Assembly (NCBI GenBank): GCA_037045185.1 | Contig: JBAOHQ010000001.1 | Location: 1 to 64,000, forward strand | Direction: 5' to 3' | Length of the DNA stretch: 64,000 nt | Source of the DNA: JAKOUY01 sp037045185 | Lineage (GTDB): Bacteria; Actinomycetota; Acidimicrobiia; Acidimicrobiales; Ilumatobacteraceae | Part shown: piece by piece, positions 62,166 through 64,000 of the stretch | How the letters are laid out: the number at the start of each line of letters is the position of its first letter | Numbering within the stretch: the first letter of the stretch is position 1 | Translations under genes and position numbers: made by a program | Notes under the pieces: generated by a model | What the model saw: the letters and a program-made list of their open reading frames with translations, nothing else | Database searches by the model: none | Told to the model about the DNA's origin: nothing

Positions 62166-63416
62166 CACTTCACCGGCCGGGCGATGTCGAGGTACAGCGA
62201 CGACAGGAAGATGAACGCCAGGAACCCGATGGTGGCCATGGACAGCGGGATCAGCTTGCGGAACGTCGGCGTGGTAGGGCTTGCCCCGCCGGGAGCGCAC
62301 CCGCTCGTAGATGGCCATCGCCGCGTGGCCACCGTCGAAGGGCAGCAGCGGCACCAGGTTGAACAACCCGATGAACACGTTGAACCCGGCCAGCAGGAGC
62401 AGCATCCCGCCAAAGCCGAGATCGGTCCCCACCGCCGAACTGAACCGGGTGGCGCCCACCACCGTGGAGGGCTGGGTGCTGGGATCGGCGTCGCTGTTGG
62501 TGAGGTGATCGATGATGTTCATCGGGTTGGCCACCTTGACGACGCCACCCACCGACTGCCACATGATCGAGCCGAGATCGCTGACGCTGTGCGACGCCGC
62601 CGCGGCCACCGACTCCTGGTTCCAACGCAGGTCGGTTCCGCTGCTGACCCCGAGGAACCCGACACCTGCCACCGTGGGGTTCTCCGCCAGCGTGATGGCG
62701 AGGGCTCGTGTGGACCCGTCGGGGCGCGCCACGGTGAGCGCCAGGCGATCGCCCGGGGCGTGGCCGCGGATGACGTCGATGAACTGCTCACCGCTGGTGG
62801 GACGGACGCCGTCGACCGACACCACCACGTCGTCGGGCAGCACGCCCTGGCGCGCCGCCGGGCCGTCGGCCACCACCGAGGCGATGCGGACCTGATCGGT
62901 GGACACCCGCCGGCCGTTCACCGAATACACCCCGAACAGCAGCAGCACGGCCAGGATCATGTGCATGATCGAGCCGGCGGTGATCACCAGCAGGCGCCGC
63001 GGGAAGGTCTGGTTGCGGTAGGCCCGCGGCTCGTCGGCGGGGTCGACCTCGTCGAGGTTGTTCATCCCGATGATCCGCACGAAGGCGCCGAGCGGGTAGG
63101 CACGCACGCCGTACTCGGTTTCACCACGGCGAAAGCTCCACAGCTTCGGGCCCATGAACAAGAAGAACTGGGTGGCCTTCATCCCCGTCCACTTGGCGGT
63201 GGCGAAGTGGCCGAGCTCGTGCAGGAAGACCGACACCAGCAGGCCGATGACGAACACGAACATCCAGATGTTGGTGACTGCCAACCAGACGAGGAGGGCA
63301 ACGATGACCCCGATGCCGGCCAGCGCCCTGGTCCCGCCCACGGGTCCGCCGGAGTCGGGGCGTTCCGTGCCCCCGGCCAGCACCTCGTTGCGCAGCTTGA
63401 CGTATGTATCGGTCAC
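62165..63416 (-). CDS. rseP: RseP-like M50 site-2 metalloprotease (frame break near 62270)
   Basis: A membrane protease of about 416 residues: HExxH in VSVFLHELGHFATAKW in the first helix, FGVYSVNGRRV, a PDZ domain (GPAARQGVLPDDVVVSVDGV) and the LDG-type site in FNLVPLLPFDGGHAAMAIYE. After RRGKPYHADV one extra T near 62270 must be removed to continue RKLIPLSMATIGFLAFIFLS and SLYLDIARPVK. Site-2 proteases cut anti-sigma factors and signal-peptide remnants, and two ECF sigma systems lie in this window. It overlaps dxr by GTGA and ispG by one base, giving a dxr-rseP-ispG operon. Confidence 0.92.
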
Positions 63417-64000
63417 GCGGACACCCTTCCGGATCGCCGGTTCCCTGACCGGCGATCGATGATCGATCTTGCCACCCGCCGCGCCGCGGCATCGTTCGCC
63501 ACGACATCCTCCACCGAGTCCAGTGCCACCGGCTCGAAGGCGTCGAGCGCGTCGGCACAGGTGTGGGCGATGTCCGGCCAGCGCAGCTCCCCGTCGAGAA
63601 ACGCCTGCACCGCCACCTCGTTGGCCGCGCTGAGCCAGGCGGGCGCGGCGCCACCCGCACGGCCGGCGGCGTACGCCAGGCCGAGGCAGCGGAACGTCGC
63701 CCGGTCCGGGGCGGAGAAGTCGAGGTGGCTCAACGACGCCCAGTCGATCCGCCCGTAGGCCACCCCCAGGCGGTGCGGGTAGTCGAGGGCGTAGCCGATG
63801 GGCAGACGCATATCCGGCATGCTCAGCTGGGCGATGGTGGAGCCGTCGGTGAACTCCGCCATCGAATGCACCACGGACTGCGGGTGGACGACGACGTCGA
63901 TGTCGTCGTAGCCGACGCCGAACAGCTCGTGGGCTTCGATCACCTCCAGGCCCTTGTTCATCAGCGTGCTGGAGTCGACGGTGATCTTCGGGCCCATGCT
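63413..64000 (-). CDS. dxr: 1-deoxy-D-xylulose 5-phosphate reductoisomerase, C-terminal part
   Basis: The frame enters from the right window edge and ends at 63413. It contains MGPKITVDSSTLMNKGLEVI and EAHELFGVGYDDIDVVVHPQ SVVHSMAEFTDGSTIAQLSM, the catalytic and metal-binding region of DXR, then the C-terminal helical domain (WLSAANEVAVQAFLDGELRW). DXR makes MEP, the first committed step of the pathway that IspG continues. The N-terminal NADPH-binding part is outside the window. Its stop overlaps the rseP GTG start. Confidence 0.94.
   Translation of the reverse strand, partial: SMGPKITVDSSTLMNKGLEVIEAHELFGVGYDDIDVVVHPQSVVHSMAEFTDGSTIAQLSMPDMRLPIGYALDYPHRLGVAYGRIDWASLSHLDFSAPDRATFRCLGLAYAAGRAGGAAPAWLSAANEVAVQAFLDGELRWPDIAHTCADALDAFEPVALDSVEDVVANDAAARRVARSIIDRRSGNRRSGRVSA

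Noticed and set aside
60936..63416. One 826-residue protein combining the M50 protease and IspG
   Set aside because: It arises only because a frame break in rseP puts its last part out of frame; IspG has its own start at 62165 overlapping the rseP stop.
62115..63758. A 547-residue plus-strand open frame over rseP and dxr
   Set aside because: Antisense shadow with no domains; the minus-strand genes are unmistakable.

Overview
The window is very GC-rich, gene-dense DNA that most likely comes from an actinobacterium; class Acidimicrobiia is my best guess from the gene content, not a proven assignment. The pointers are four luciferase-like (probably F420-dependent) oxidoreductases and an F420-type PPOX enzyme, the actinobacterial mismatch endonuclease NucS, a GAAC-N4-GTTC SOS box, a CysM/Mec cysteine pair, a MurI-RNase PH-RdgB block and a Dxr-RseP-IspG block.

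Layout. 0-8 kb: a clipped gene, a luciferase-like enzyme with a PIG-L deacetylase, a Nudix-GNAT fusion, the mutagenesis cassette imuA-imuB under a LexA box, a thioesterase and recQ. 8-19 kb: a secreted peptidoglycan-binding protein, a small Nfu-like protein, a luciferase-like enzyme, a cytosine-deaminase-type amidohydrolase, a MOSC protein divergent from a fused Fe-S/molybdenum hydroxylase, a Tat-exported amine oxidase, an N-carbamoyl-D-amino-acid hydrolase and another luciferase-like enzyme. 19-23 kb: a DUF559-type nuclease-fold gene bracketed by inverted arrays of a 13-base repeat, then luciferase-like, SDR and VanZ genes. 23-29 kb, all leftward: CPBP protease, murI, rph, rdgB, an ECF sigma factor and its membrane beta-propeller partner. 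29-41 kb: acyltransferase, two EamA transporters, cysM-mec, smpB, a four-gene leftward operon (amidohydrolase, PLP sugar-dehydratase-like enzyme, MarR, SDR), a PPOX enzyme, a TrmO-MOSC fusion and a DUF222/HNH gene.

41.8-47.1 kb: the tmRNA gene ssrA, followed by a patch that looks accessory: a type IV AbiEi/AbiEii toxin-antitoxin pair, a lone ribbon-helix-helix antitoxin, a LysE exporter, a decayed nucleotidyltransferase and the tail of a fibronectin-III protein. 47-49 kb: a second ECF sigma/membrane-partner pair. 49-60 kb: PEP-mutase-like enzyme, membrane-tethered beta-propeller, glutamine amidotransferase, MFS transporter, then a rightward run of lipid-type metabolism genes (thiolase-like, quinone oxidoreductase, enoyl-CoA hydratase, class III aminotransferase) plus nucS and manA. 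60-64 kb: nucleoside phosphorylase, ispG, rseP and the C-terminal part of dxr.

Functional links: imuAB, recQ and nucS are DNA-repair functions; smpB and ssrA together make the trans-translation machinery; ispG and dxr belong to the MEP isoprenoid pathway; cysM and mec suggest cysteine synthesis from a sulfur-carrier protein. About a third of the genes, many of them conserved housekeeping genes, are interrupted by one- or two-base shifts, mostly explained by extra bases in GC-rich runs. I read most of these as sequence or assembly errors and annotate the genes across the shifts. I found no convincing CRISPR array, prophage, transposase or integrase.
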